Below, piece by piece: positions 1 to 11,617 of a stretch of DNA of 64,000 nt (positions are counted from its first letter, which is position 1; the number at the start of each line of letters is the position of its first letter). Source of the stretch: Blasia pusilla (Eukaryota > Marchantiophyta > Marchantiopsida > Blasiales). The notes below the pieces were generated by a model. The model had not been told where the DNA came from and did not search any database. It saw nothing but the letters and a program-made list of their open reading frames with translations. The translations under genes and the position numbers were made by a program. The stretch spans positions 16,926,001-16,990,000 of the forward strand of contig CM114271.1 in assembly GCA_050084515.1 (NCBI GenBank). Reading direction: 5' to 3'.

Positions 1-523
1 AAGGAAAAACGCTTCGATGTGACGATGTTCGAAACTCAAGAATTAGATCGATCTACAACTTTAGGATGGCTTGGATCATCCTTGCTCGAACAAGCATGGT
101 TATGCCGCTCCTCAAACCCGGTAGCTACCAGTGACATGAATGAAGCCTATGAGCTAAGAGCTAAGAGCTATCGATGCAAAGCTATGAAGCCAAATTTCGG
201 TCAGGACGGGAGGCTTACGAAGAATGTCGTGGGAGCAAAAGCGAAGCCTCCAAGAAATCCAAGCAGAGATCCGAAAAACGGTATGCTACAAGCGACGAAT
301 GCTGTGAACGCTGCATCCGAAAGAAGGAAGCAAACCTGTCAGCATATTCTCTGCTGTGAACTTCAAGGCAGTAATTATTTATGCATAACTCGCAACCGTA
401 ACGACGAAATCGACTCTCGTGGCACCCGATTCGACCCGCTCCTAACGATGGGCCGCACTCGAATCCCGAAGAGCAAGCAAGCTTCTACCACAACACATTC
501 GCGTGAGGTGAGGGAGGGCTTAC
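1..523 (-). other. Intron 4 of the LHT-type gene (incomplete)
   Basis: The donor GTAAG lies at 523-519 on the minus strand, directly after the exon 4 codons SLYV. The reading frames found here on both strands show no transporter helices and no other known domain. I read it as intron running out of the window. Confidence 0.6.
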
Positions 524-2392
524 CGACATATAAGCTCCGACTCACCACTCGGAGCAGCGTAGAAGGAGGTATGCCGAATTTCCTCACCAGAACAGTTTCC
601 ATCATATCGAAGACGGGCATCGCATAAAGCTGCACATGCATCACTTGTTCGATTCCCAAAACATCAGACATTCTTCCCGAGACCAGCTGGGTCAGACTTC
701 GTGGAGTCCTAGACAATACCACTTTTCTTTTCTACTATAACATCCACGCGAGAGGATTCTAACACACGTACGTCAATCGAATCTGAGCCTTTTTCGCCAC
801 TAGCTCTTCTGCAAAACGGTCCCATGTAATCGGCAGTAATGCCAACGAACGACTAAGTAAATGATCGAGTGCAGAGCGTGATTGTGCAAACCTGGTAGCT
901 ACCAGTGACATGAATCACCACCATCATGTTCGCCATCGCAATGATCCACCTGGGTTTACCCAAACTGAGGAGGACGTTATGCTTCACTTTGTTGCCGAAT
1001 GCCCAATAACCCACGATGGCCACCGGGAAGTAACACATGGCAACTACCGTGTATGCAACGACCACGCCTCGCCACATAGCAATCTTGGACGGCCTCTCCG
1101 GTGTGGAAGGTATGGTAGCTTGGATCTCCAGAACCACGTTGTGCCCTGCATATGCGAATGCCACATTGCCCAGAGCGTTGAAGACTCCGAAAATGAAACC
1201 TACTTTCGAGTCGCCAGGGATGCCGTAGTCGGCTACGCGGTCGAACTTTCCCTCCGGATGAAGAGGAGCGATCCATGCTATCGTGGAGTAGCTGTTCGAG
1301 CAGAGACCATCGAAACAAACCGATTCACGACAAGTTCAGATATTCGAAGATTTCATTCATGATTCGTTTAGGCGATAGCGATCGAAGTTGTGAGTTCGGG
1401 GTGTTGGTTTTTTCTTTTTTTTTCTACGTTTAGGAGCTTGAGAAATCACAGCCCACGATCTTACCTCAAAGACATGATCGCAGCTGCGAGGGACACGCCG
1501 GCGATGGAGTTGAAGTTGGGTAGCTGTGAGAGGAAGAAGTGCTGGGATGCGAAGATGATCATCCAAGCCGACTTGCCTATATGGCCACAGTGAGAATCGG
1601 AGTCGTCGACAGCGTCTTCAGGGCAATGGACTAAGCTGTAGAACTTCTCCAGCGATTCGCCGCCTGCCACCATGTACACGATATCGACTCCGATGTCCAC
1701 GATGAGTTGCTGTGGTACCACAATCCACAGCCCCAGTTTCGGCCCGAAAGCTTGCTGCCCCAACTCATGGTACCGATCGAATCTCTTGCCGGGAACCATC
1801 TCGTGCATCTCCACCATTTGCCACAAAGTGTAGAGCGTAATCATCCACGAACCTACGAGAACGACGATCCCGGCTTCCCTGTTGGAAATCATAATCCAGC
1901 GCACTCGTCAGAATCAGCTGGCAGCTCACTAACAAGCCCATCTTCCCCATCCGCAGTGCTCTCATCGTTTCTTCATATATTTCCCACTTCGATGATCGGT
2001 CGCCCTCGACATAGAGAACAGCTTCTACACATTCGAACACTAATCTGAGACGCTCAGCAGAACCTACTACAGCCTCGTTCGCATCAGGTTCGTAGCGAGA
2101 GGAGACCGATCCCCGAGCTTCGAGGAAGCGGCTCTACTACTTACCAGCCCAAGTAGGCCATAGCCGCAGGGAGACCCAGCACACCGGCCCCCACCATTGC
2201 CGTCACATTGTGGAAGGCAGAATACCACCATTTCGCGTTTCGAGATCCTGTGACTGGAAGCCAGTCTTCGACCTCCTTCAGCTTGATAGCAGTCGGGTGT
2301 CGCAGTCCCTCCACATATCCGTCGTCGTCCTGCGCAACACATGACGAAACGTCAGGAAATGGAAGCGAAACCTCCTTCAAATCTGCAGGCAC
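524..2392 (-). CDS. LHT-type amino acid/proton symporter, partial (exons 1-4)
   Basis: Membrane permease of the AAAP family, lysine/histidine transporter (LHT) subgroup, which imports amino acids with protons, normally across the plasma membrane. Four exons on the minus strand: 2392-2145, 1878-1465, 1291-892 and 629-524. All junctions are GT..AG and the phases agree (2, 2, 0, 1), giving about 389 residues. The start ATG at 2392 gives a hydrophilic N-terminus followed by [20 protein letters not shown], the family's first-helix signature. Exon 2 holds [17 protein letters not shown] and [19 protein letters not shown]. Exon 3 holds [20 protein letters not shown] and the helix ending in VGYWAFGN. 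Exon 4 holds [13 protein letters not shown] and ends at SLYV plus one base, where the next exon should start with the final helices. I find no such exon in 1-523, so the last 50 or so residues lie outside the window. No frame damage is visible; the gene looks functional. The exact LHT paralogue cannot be told. Confidence 0.93.
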
Positions 2393-3363
2393 TGCTCCTT
2401 CTCACCTGGGCAGTAATCCTCGAGAGGAGAGGAGAGCAAAGCGCGAACTTGCGAATACCTTGGATACAAAAAGTGATTGCTTCTGCGTTTCTTGGGTGCG
2501 AATGCATGAAGCACAGGTCTGCAGCTTGCGTGCCGAAGCTGGAAACCGTGCGTGAGATTCGATTTCCAGGCGTCTCGTGTGAAATGCAATGAATGCAAAT
2601 GTGGAGCTTGAGTTCGATCACACAAGCATCCTTCCTGCTAGTTTCTCAAGAGATTGAGACATTCGCAAGAAACAAACAGCGCTCGACAGCCATGTCTCAA
2701 GAGAAGTGCGCATCAGAGTTTCGTCCGACGGTCGAAACGACGAGTCCCGAGCAATAATAATAATAATAATAATCAAACTAATACTAATACTACTACTACT
2801 GCTCGCGATGCATGCTTAGATCGGATGGGAAAATCTTATCATCGTACCACAGATCTATCGATCTTTAGGATACAGATCGAAGACGTTGTTTCTACAGTAG
2901 TAAAGCCTCGACGACTGGCAACACGAACCCCAGTCGAACAGGAACAGACGGAGAATGACTCCAGCTCCCTGAAGCAGACCCCCCAATCGTCTTCAATCCA
3001 ACCACACAACAACAGCAATGCAGCCTACATCTGGAAGTAGTCGAATTCATCGGACCCGCCTTCCGAATCAGAAGAAGAAGAAGAAGAAGGGGACGTCGAT
3101 TGGCAGCGGAGCTGTACGGATTCTGAGACTAGTTAGCGAGCACTCATTTCACCGAATCTGACGAACTCGAACAGAAAGGAAACCGAAGGTGACCGATCGA
3201 ATGGTCACGTCGTCGTCCCCCATCTAACAAACTCCCTCCCATTCGAGTGCTGACGAAACATGCAGCGAGCGAGCTGCGTACACGCCCATGCCGAACGAAC
3301 GATCCCCGCAGCAGCACTAGTTCACACTTACTTTCGGCGCATGCGATGGTGTATAAATGATCG
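2393..3363. other. Upstream region of the LHT gene with microsatellites
   Basis: No gene recognised. It should contain the promoter and 5' UTR of the minus-strand transporter. Simple repeats: (AAT)n at 2752-2773, (TAC)n-like at 2777-2800 and (GAA)n at 3070-3089. The plus-strand frame at 2654-3040 is low-complexity Asn/Thr-rich because it reads through these repeats, so I do not call it a gene. Confidence 0.5.
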
Positions 3364-4440
3364 GTGGCCTCGCGAAGTCTGGCTCTCTGGGCGCCATGCT
3401 CGCTGTCGATCTTGCAGCCGCCGCAGCACTACGTTCTCACGAAACTTTCTTCGACGCAAACTGCTCTACTTCGATTACCTCCTCCGAACTACCCCCCCGG
3501 CCCCCCTCCGTATCGTCTTGGGCTGAAATCTACTGGAGGAACTCACTCGAAAACTCTTCCTCCTCCTCCTCCTCCTCCTCCTCCTCCTCCTTCTCCTTCT
3601 TCTTCCTCTTCTTCTATCGACTCGCCGACAAATGAAGGGCGAAAGGGACGAGAAATAACCTTACAGTCGATCGATGGAGTTTATACGATCTATACCCGCA
3701 TTCGGAACGGGTCTGGCCCCGAACGAATGACTCCACCCATAAGACATCGTCGAAAGCTCCTCCTCCTCCTCCTCCTCCTCCTCCTCACCGGCTGCCGGCT
3801 GGATCAGTTTCATGTTCTTGTCCGAAGCTCTGCCACAGTGAAAGCAAGAAGAGCAGAGTCTGCTGTCGTGATCCCTCCCCTTGGGCCCTTGCACTTCTTT
3901 GGCGGCCATGAGCACCACCGGATAAGCGGAGACGCATTCATTCATTCTGTGGCACAGGAGGAGACGCAATCTCCATCGATGCCTGCGATCCCATTCGCGC
4001 TCGTATCAATGCCCCTCTCCGATTCGGAGCTCCCGTCGAAGCCGACAGCATCTCCGACCCTCTCCGAATTCGGAGCTTCCGTCGAATCCCATACCACTCC
4101 GACAACCCCCCGGTTCGGAGCTCCCGTCGAATCCGATAACCTCCGATTCGGAGCTCCCGTGGAATCCTATCGCGGCTCCGACGACTTCCTATTCGGAGCT
4201 CCCGTCGAACCCGATAGCGGCTCCTCCGACGACCTCCCATTCGGAGCTCCCGTCGAATCCGACAGCCGCTCCGGAAACCTCCGATTCGGACCTCCCGTCG
4301 ACCCCGATAGCGGCTCCTCCCACTCGGAGCTCCCGTCGAGCCCGACAGCATCCGCTCCGCCACCGTCTCCTCCAAGTCCCCCCGGTCACTCTCTCCTTTT
4401 GAGGAGGGCGATCTACTCCGCAGCATTTTTGGGGACGTGA
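3364..4440 (+). CDS. Uncertain low-complexity ORF, 358 codons
   Basis: An open frame of 358 codons with no recognised domain. It contains a Pro run and a Leu run, both translations of (TCC)n microsatellites, and then repeats of the type FGAPVES over the C-terminal third. The opposite strand is also open over 3938-4465, as expected for repetitive GC-rich DNA. In favour of coding: the spacings of six consecutive repeat units are all multiples of three. Against: poly-Leu and poly-Pro from the same trinucleotide in two frames, no homology I know, and no visible splice structure. Most likely a chance ORF in repeats. A lineage-specific proline-rich protein is possible. Confidence 0.15.
   Translation: MASRSLALWAPCSLSILQPPQHYVLTKLSSTQTALLRLPPPNYPPGPPPYRLGLKSTGGTHSKTLPPPPPPPPPPPSPSSSSSSIDSPTNEGRKGREITLQSIDGVYTIYTRIRNGSGPERMTPPIRHRRKLLLLLLLLLLTGCRLDQFHVLVRSSATVKARRAESAVVIPPLGPLHFFGGHEHHRISGDAFIHSVAQEETQSPSMPAIPFALVSMPLSDSELPSKPTASPTLSEFGASVESHTTPTTPRFGAPVESDNLRFGAPVESYRGSDDFLFGAPVEPDSGSSDDLPFGAPVESDSRSGNLRFGPPVDPDSGSSHSELPSSPTASAPPPSPPSPPGHSLLLRRAIYSAAFLGT
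3555..3610 (+). repeat. (TCC)n microsatellite
   Basis: About 56 bases of nearly pure TCC repeats drifting into TTC at the end. A second (TCC)n tract lies at 3757-3786. Confidence 0.9.
4023..4360. repeat. Degenerate minisatellite, 33-48 bp units
   Basis: At least eight copies of a unit starting TTCGGAGCTCCCGTCGAA, at about 4023, 4069, 4114, 4147, 4192, 4240, 4285 and 4323. Spacings are 46, 45, 33, 45, 48, 45 and 38 bases. The unit start is conserved and the tails vary. Confidence 0.85.
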
Positions 4441-7400
4441 TCATCTTCCCCCTCACCAAAACCAAAAACCCCCAAAAAAAAAAAACTTATTAAAAAAAAG
4501 AAAAGAAAACGAGGGGCCACCGCCAAATACTCTCCCTGCCCTCTACGCAGCTTGCAAGCCCCTCCATCTCGGCGGAGTGAACGGCCCCAAAGAATCAAAG
4601 TAGAAATGAAAGGTGAGGATTCTTTCGATAGCTCGTTTGAGATTCCTAAGAGCATGCACTAAACCCTCCATTTTCTTGTTGGGCGGAGGGCTGCCTGCCC
4701 ATGCCATGCACTGCACTGCACTGCTTCGATCAATAGATTCAATCGATAAAGCCTCGAATACCCACCAACACTACTCCTTTCCGATTAAACTTCCCTTCTT
4801 TAATGCGTTTCTTCATTATCATATGAATATCTCTCCACTTTTCTTTTCCCAAAGAAGACATCTTTGGAAGGGAGGAGGAGGGGGAGCATCGAGGAGGAGG
4901 AGGAGGAGGTGGTGATGTTGGGAAAGGATAACTACGTACGTACATCACATGCACTTAAGGTCAATATGTCATCCGTTGTAGAGTGATTTCTTGAGAGGCG
5001 TATGGGGGGGCATTTAATTAAGTGGATCTCTCTCACGAAACTAAACTAGTAAAAGTGGCAGAAGGAGAGAGCCCAAGTTTAGTTATGTGGATCTCCCACA
5101 AAAGTGAAACTAAACTAAACTAGTAAGAATGACCATGCAATCCCTCCCATGCAAAAGCATTTGGATAAGGAAACTAAACTAGTAAGAGTGGCTAGGCACT
5201 TTGGCCTAGGGAGAGAGCCATATTTAGTATCAAAACTAAATTAGCAAATGTCAATGGCACGGCATGAGAAGGGTTAAAAAATACGAGGTAAAGGAATATG
5301 CAAGCCTACTTTCACCATATCCCGTGAGCTTAGGTGCCAATATGGTGTTTTGGATGTGGCCCCTCCTCCCTTCCACTTACTTCTCCTTCTCATTCAACCT
5401 CCACCTTTATTTACTACTCTCCGCCTTCAAGTCGTACAAATGAGTACATGTGTCACAATTATTAGTAATTTTTCAATTATGGTCAAATATGTGTCCCATA
5501 TTAAATGGATTAAAATTTTCAAGGTACCACATGAGGTAGTTTTTCATGGTTTCTTTCAAAAGAGGTACTAACATAAGATTACTCTTGGAAGTGACTTCAC
5601 TTCACTTATTATAGTATAGATGTCGGCTTGACAACTTCAAACCCAAACTACTTCACAACATTGCCAACGCACCACCCCAAACTAATTATCATGGCGACAC
5701 ATTTTCATGTACCTCCTATACATCATTAATCCGATTTCTTTTTGGGGTTTTCCTACTTTTAGAACAACCATCTTTCAAAAAGCTTTGATGTGCGTTTACG
5801 GTTTAGGCCTTGGGGGGTCTTTAGGAATATGTGAACTTGCAACTATCCATCTAACTCAAACTTGTGCTTAAAAAAATCCCACAATCGGGTGATTTTCTTT
5901 GCAAATCGCACCAAAGATAGATACAACCGATTGTGAAAGAAACCCCATTTTTGTGCAATACTAAAAACACGAAAATTATCCCTTTGTTCCTTTGAACCAT
6001 GAAACTTCGTTTGGTGTAGATTTTAAGACCTGCAACTCTCCCATTCCCATTTTCAAGATACGAATAAAATCGTATCTTGAAAAAACTTCAAATTACCTCA
6101 CTTCTCGATTAAACAAAAATAAGTTTGAACTCGTGAAAAAAGATAAAATACCTCCCTATCGTCCTTCCTCCTCAATAAACGAGCACTACTCTAAAAAGTA
6201 CAAAATGATAAATAAAGAATACGTGGAAAACACCTTCCCACTGAGAAAACCCTTTTCCCTCACATGGCCCATTTGCAAAAGAAATATCGGCCTAAAAGAA
6301 AGTGCTGCTTAGAATATTATGATCCACAAAAAGGTACGAAATCTATCTCTCATCAATCAATTATTAATCATACGTGTGACAAAATGGAGGGCAAAGGGTG
6401 TCATTATATGATGTAAACTCATCATTACACGAAGTCAAAGGACATTGTCGGGTATTGTGGGGTGTGAAAAAAACCATATATAAACATGTACAAGAGGACC
6501 CAAATTCAGTTAAAATTTAGTAAATAAGTATGAGGTCATGACTTGGTAGGGTAATTGAAAAATGTAACAGATTTTTTTTTAAAAGAAAATTATGGGGAGT
6601 AGAAAGAGACTTCGGAGTCATAAGGAAGTCAACTCAAGTCAAAGAAAGCAATTTGGAGGAAGGGGTGGAGTTTGTCACCTACCTAGTGATATTCTTTCAA
6701 ATCATAAGTGGATGGGGAATCAAATTCTCATCTAGTTTTAGTGTTCAAAGTCTTTCAAACTCTTTCTTGCTCTTGGAAGTGTTGGTGGAAGATCAAGTTT
6801 GGATCAACACCGTAGAAAATGAACCAAACTCGTAATGTGCAAAATCATGAAATCGACCACTCGACCAAATTAGAATGTTAGATCAGAAATTAATTCAACA
6901 CATAGGAAAAATTCCTTATATATCTTGCTCCACCTAAAGCACCTAGGAAATCGCTAAAGTCAACTAAATCTCGACTTGCTTGTTTGGAAGGGTTGTTTAA
7001 GGTCATGAATTTTATATTTGTTTTGTTTTATATGTACAACTAGGAATGGATGGTTTCAACCATTCATCTAAATATTTAACATGAGATTTGTAATTTTAAT
7101 GAGACAACGTGGAGTTGGATTCTCAACATCCACTTCTTTTAGCACCATTAATCTGATCGGCCCTCTTATATGAAGAGAAGCCTAGATTGAGGGTTTCGAA
7201 GTGGATGTCAGAGGAGTCATAGTAATATGACGTAAGTGGTTTATGGAGTAGTGTTACTAGAATTATCTAACCCTATATTGCATCAAGGTGCGGGGCACCC
7301 TAATGCGTCACGAAATAGGCACGAATTCGAGACGCAGCCCCTGGAAAAAAAAATTCTATAAATAGAAACAAAGAAAAATAGGTAAAAATCCTAGTTTCTC

Positions 7401-8279
7401 AAGTAGTGAAATAGTCGGCAGCCGCAGCGATAGCGCATTCTCGTATGTCGAGTTATCTTCATGTTTAGGTTCCATCAAAGCTCTTTTATAAGCGCATAGA
7501 CGGACTGGGCCACTTTGTATCTCCAAGATTTGTAACATATTTCAGTGATTTCGTCACATTCTGTTTTCTCACACGTGGGAGAATCATCATACAAGGGAGG
7601 TGAAATTTGTGAAGTAGCAAATCTTCCTACCATCAACGTAGAGAAGAGTCAAAATAAGAAGAGATCTAAGGGTTTGCAAGGAATTAAAGGACAATGTTAT
7701 GCTCAAATTTGCTAAGTGGATGTCTCAATCTGTAGCTTGAGAGTTCCACAAGACATATATATATCACTCAGTTTATTTACTTGATCACTCCAAAATTATT
7801 TGTTGATCGAGCCATAGAGCAAGAACAATGAATTCCTTCCCAAAAGATGAAATATACGTCTCCATAAATTAATTGAATGAGAATACAACTCATTTTCTTG
7901 GAGTATAATGAAAACACCAATTTTAGCGTTCTTGGTGAATTAAAACATTTTTAGATTTCCAACTTCCTTGAAATCATGTTTACAAGTAAAATTAAGACTT
8001 AAGTCCATTTAAATCTGACTAAGACATCAAGTTCTTTTGCAACCAATCGAGTCTCTTTTAGTTGCCAATAGCCTATAAAGTAGGATCTTGAAGTAAAAAT
8101 GTTCAGAATGTTGTTGGCAATGTTTATTTTTCTCTTTTCTTTGGATATCTCGGGAGAGCAAAGGCTAGTGTGTGATGTGGTCGAAGTCATCGTAGACCCG
8201 TCAAAGCAATGTTTGCAACAGAAACTAAATAATTTTACGACTTCACTGTAAAGGAAGCGGCGGAAGATTGATTGCAGAC
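4441..8279. other. Gene-free AT-rich DNA
   Basis: No convincing coding frame, RNA gene or complete mobile element seen. It holds an A-rich tract near 4468-4505, a GGA-rich tract near 4868-4915, and several copies of a short motif close to AAACTAAACTAGTAA between 5035 and 5260. The longest frames (5992-6312, 5350-5571) look random. The rest may be old transposon debris that I cannot classify. Confidence 0.5.
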
Positions 8280-9488
8280 TCTGCCAAGGTTTGTGCGTTG
8301 GTCAGCCAAATCGGAGCTTAAGACCCAATTCTGAAGTGAAGAAACAAATAATCTTGGCCTTATGCAGAATGAGTTATTCCACCTCTAGAATCAATCTTAT
8401 AGCCATAATGAGATCCTAAGAGCCATTTCAAAAGGATTTGAAACTCTAGTTTGAAACCCAAATCAGTCAAAAGTTCACAGCAAAATGAGCTATTTGGGCT
8501 CCAAAACTCTCATACCGCCAATTCGAGCATTCAAAGCAGTAGTTATTAATGATTCAAAAGTTGCCAGCGCATAAAGCTATTCCGGCCCTGGAAAAGCTCC
8601 TAACGCAAGAATAGATTTAAACAGCAAAATCCAAAGCATTCAGAACTCTAGTTCCAAATAAGCCAAAAGTTTCCAGTGGAATGAGTTGTTTCCGTTTTGG
8701 AGAATCTCCCATCTCAAAGAATCTAGAAAGTGCTATTGGCAATAGATCTACTATTTCCTGCGGAAGGAGTTGTTCAGGCTTTGAAAGAGCACCTACTACC
8801 AATTGAAGGTAATTTGGAACTATAGTTCCAAATTTATGTTTTATGGAAATTTAGAACTATAGATCCAATTTAGCTCAAAGGCCCCGCCTGTCCTTTGAAG
8901 TAGCAAGGCATGAGCGCTCAATTCAGTGGTGCCTCTGCCTTGGTTTGAACCCCTTGCGATGGCCATAAAGTTGACATCGGAATGTGCATTAGTGTGGAGA
9001 ATGCTCCAAGAACCAATCTAGCACATACTCCTGCATCTTGGTTTCAACCACCTCTCTTTGGGTCTTGTGTATTCTAATAAGGTGTTGCTTTTCAAGCACC
9101 CACTTCTCAATAGAAGTTGTAGACTAGTTCTACATCCATTCTCTTTTAGGTTTGTAAGTGATTACCCTCATGTACATGGTACAGTGGAAGATCCTGTCGA
9201 GATCTAATATCTTTCTGTGCTTTTAAAGTTTTAAAAGTAAGATCTGAGAGGACATAGAATTATGATTTCAAAACCCCCCATCCTCACCCCACTTGCAATC
9301 CACAAAGAATCTACAAGGTCCTCTAGGCAATAGACCTACTATTGGCCATTGAAGGAGGTTGTTCGGGCTTTGAAAGAGCATCTACCGCCAATTGGAAGGA
9401 ATTTTGAACTATACTTCCAAATTTTTGTTTTATGGCAATTTGGAACTATAGACCCAATTGAGTTCGGAGGCCCCTCGTGTCCTCCAAA
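8280..9488. repeat. Left part of a tandem array with GGAACTATAGTTCC motifs
   Basis: Degenerate repeats carrying the palindrome GGAACTATAGTTCC or close variants (about 8817, 8851, 9409, 9437), and shared phrases such as GCGATGGCCATAAAGTTGAC, which recur at 19920 and 20260. The array continues at 19851 beyond element A, so A was inserted into it. No coding capacity seen. Confidence 0.7.
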
Positions 9489-9492
9489 TAGG
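9489..9492 (+). repeat. Target site duplication TAGG, left of element A
   Basis: TAGG here matches TAGG at 19847-19850 on the other side of element A. A fifth base (A) also matches, so the duplication is 4 or 5 bp. By analogy with element C, 4 bp is preferred. Confidence 0.7.
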
Positions 9493-10008
9493 TATAACGT
9501 CTTTTAGGATAGATCGGTGAGATCTAGTAGAGCGCCTTCGTGAGTAGTGGAGGAGAGGCTCAGTAGGTCGAGGATGACTTGTTGAGGCCCCGGAAAACCT
9601 GAGAGAGCATGTTTCTCCTTCGTTTCGGCTCATTTGGAGCCATCTTGAGCAACTTACTATTTTAGGTAAGTACCATTTTGAATATATGATCGACTATCTA
9701 TTTTTGGTAAGTGGCCCTTGACCTCCTACATCAGATCAAGAGCCAAGGAGGTGACTTGGGAGAATAGGTTACCATGGAGAGAGCTTGGGAGAGAGGAGGG
9801 GTATACCTCAAGGAGAGAGAGCTTGAGAGCTCATTCTCTCTTTGTTGAACCTCTTGGCATGAAGCGGCGGAGCTATGGTCCCTTGCCTTGTGAGTGTAAC
9901 CCAAGCCTCTCATTGGGAGAGTGGGTTTGGTTTGACATGAGAGAGAGTGCACACCTTTGAGAGCTATGGTGTGAGATGGTGTAGAGAGAGATTGGATCTT
10001 ACTTTACA
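9493..10008 (+). repeat. Element A, L1 (5' copy of the long repeat block)
   Basis: 516 bases matching L2 at 19205-19721 (517 bases). It starts TATAACGTC, apparently a mutated form of the family start TGTCATG, and ends TTTACA. It is not preceded by an S block and not followed by one; the leader begins directly. Confidence 0.88.
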
Positions 10009-11617
10009 AAGAGAGAATCAAAGAATGAAAGAGTGAGAGAGCTTCATGGGGGAGCTCGCTAGTCACTCGCTGTTTTTTCAGGTTGGGGACCGTGTTCCCC
10101 GTTCAGCGGCTCATGGGAGTGCTCACCGGAGCAAGGGCTGCTTTGATTGTTCTTTGCATTTGCTGATTTTTCGTGTGGAAGAGTGGCGCGCGGAAGCGCT
10201 GATAGAGATTGGTTATGGGGGCGGGTTGCCCCATGCTAGTGCTCTCAAGAGCACCATGTAGCTTGCTGATTTGTATTTTTACAGGTTTTACATTTTGGTT
10301 GGGAGAAATCAGCAAATTTTGTAGGAGAAAGAGACAATCCCTATCATTTTTACCGGAATGTCTAATTCCGTAAAAAGATTTGACCCGCCAAATTTTTTGT
10401 GTAGGAGAAAGAGACATTGGGCTTTATGACAATCCCTATCATTTTTTACTGGAATGTCTAATTCCAAATATTTTTTTACGCCGTTGTAGATCGTGAAGCT
10501 GTGCAAGTTGTACAACAAATGGTGCACAATTTGGAGTTGCGAGTAAAAAGTTATGGTCAATCTTGAAAAATTGCTATTGCTAGGCAATTTATAGGGTTAA
10601 ATTGTTCAAACCCTAAACCAGCGGCGGCCATCGCCATCATAGTCACCATCACCGATTACCGGTCAACCATGACCATCAACGGTCAATCATCACTATCAAC
10701 GGTCCACCGTCCGTTTTCCACCTTTTGGTTGCCATTGCCGCCATTACGGAGTGGAGGGTCTTCCACGACGTTCATTGATTCTCTGACTTGCGTCGCCACC
10801 ACATACTTTGTTTTGGCCGCTACCGTCATCGCAGTTTCGTCATCAACCAATGATGGCAGATGATCTCTGGTTATGGTGTTTGAGTTTTGATTTCATGCTG
10901 CTATGTTGTGATTGGTAGGCGCTCGACGACGATCGAGTACCGTGCCGTGACGCCCGTAGCCGCAACGCGCCGCCGATTGCCGCGTCCTGCCGCTCGTGGC
11001 CGCACCGCACCATCTTGATCACGGAGCCACACCGTCATTGTGGAGCAGAGTGTGGGTTTTTTGTTGATTGAGGAGGGTATGCCGCCAAGTGCCGCATCCC
11101 ACCATCGAGGGCCGTGCCGTTTGTAGCCGTTCTGTACCACCTGCAACGCCGCACCATTCCACTGGAACTGCACTGTCCATCGAGGAGTTTTGAGCAGCGT
11201 CAGTATGGGAGGAGTATAACTTGTTGATTGGAGGATTTGTCTCCACGATCGAGTTGGGGTCGAGATTTGCAGTTGCTGAGGAGCGACATCGACATGTGTT
11301 CAGGTTACCCATTCTGGTCCTTTACCCTGCACTCGTGAGGGATTATGGGATTTGGGTAGTTTATTTGGGGATATTGGATTGTGTGGATGCTGAGAGCATT
11401 ATTTATGTATATGGTTTAGGGGACATAGACATGTGTGGGTAGGTTGTCGATGAGATGATAGCGTGGTCGATTTTCCGCACCACGCCGATTGTTGCCGCAC
11501 GTTACACGTCTCGGGGAGGGAGAGTGTAGATCGAGTGCCGCATGTTTGGGATGAGTGATTGAGAGATTACTTGCGAGGTTGAGAGTGATTGTATGAGAGG
11601 GGCACGAGGGCCATCAC
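10009..11617 (+). other. Element A untranslated leader
   Basis: About 1.6 kb between L1 and the likely start of gag. It contains a local duplication (10320-10375 and 10401-10480, both starting near GTAGGAGAAAGAGAC) and, from 10625, GC-rich imperfect repeats of GCCGCACCGC-like and ATCAACGGTCA-like phrases. The same leader is found in element D at 41690-42243 on the minus strand. No frame is conserved between the two copies, so it is probably non-coding. I see no match to the usual initiator-Met tRNA primer site next to L1. Confidence 0.55.

Noticed and set aside
19-627. 202-codon plus-strand ORF at the left end
   Set aside because: It is antisense to exon 4 and intron 4 of the LHT-type gene and has no known domain.
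3938-4465. 175-codon minus-strand ORF rich in RRELRIGG-type repeats
   Set aside because: It is the reverse reading of the minisatellite at 4023-4360.
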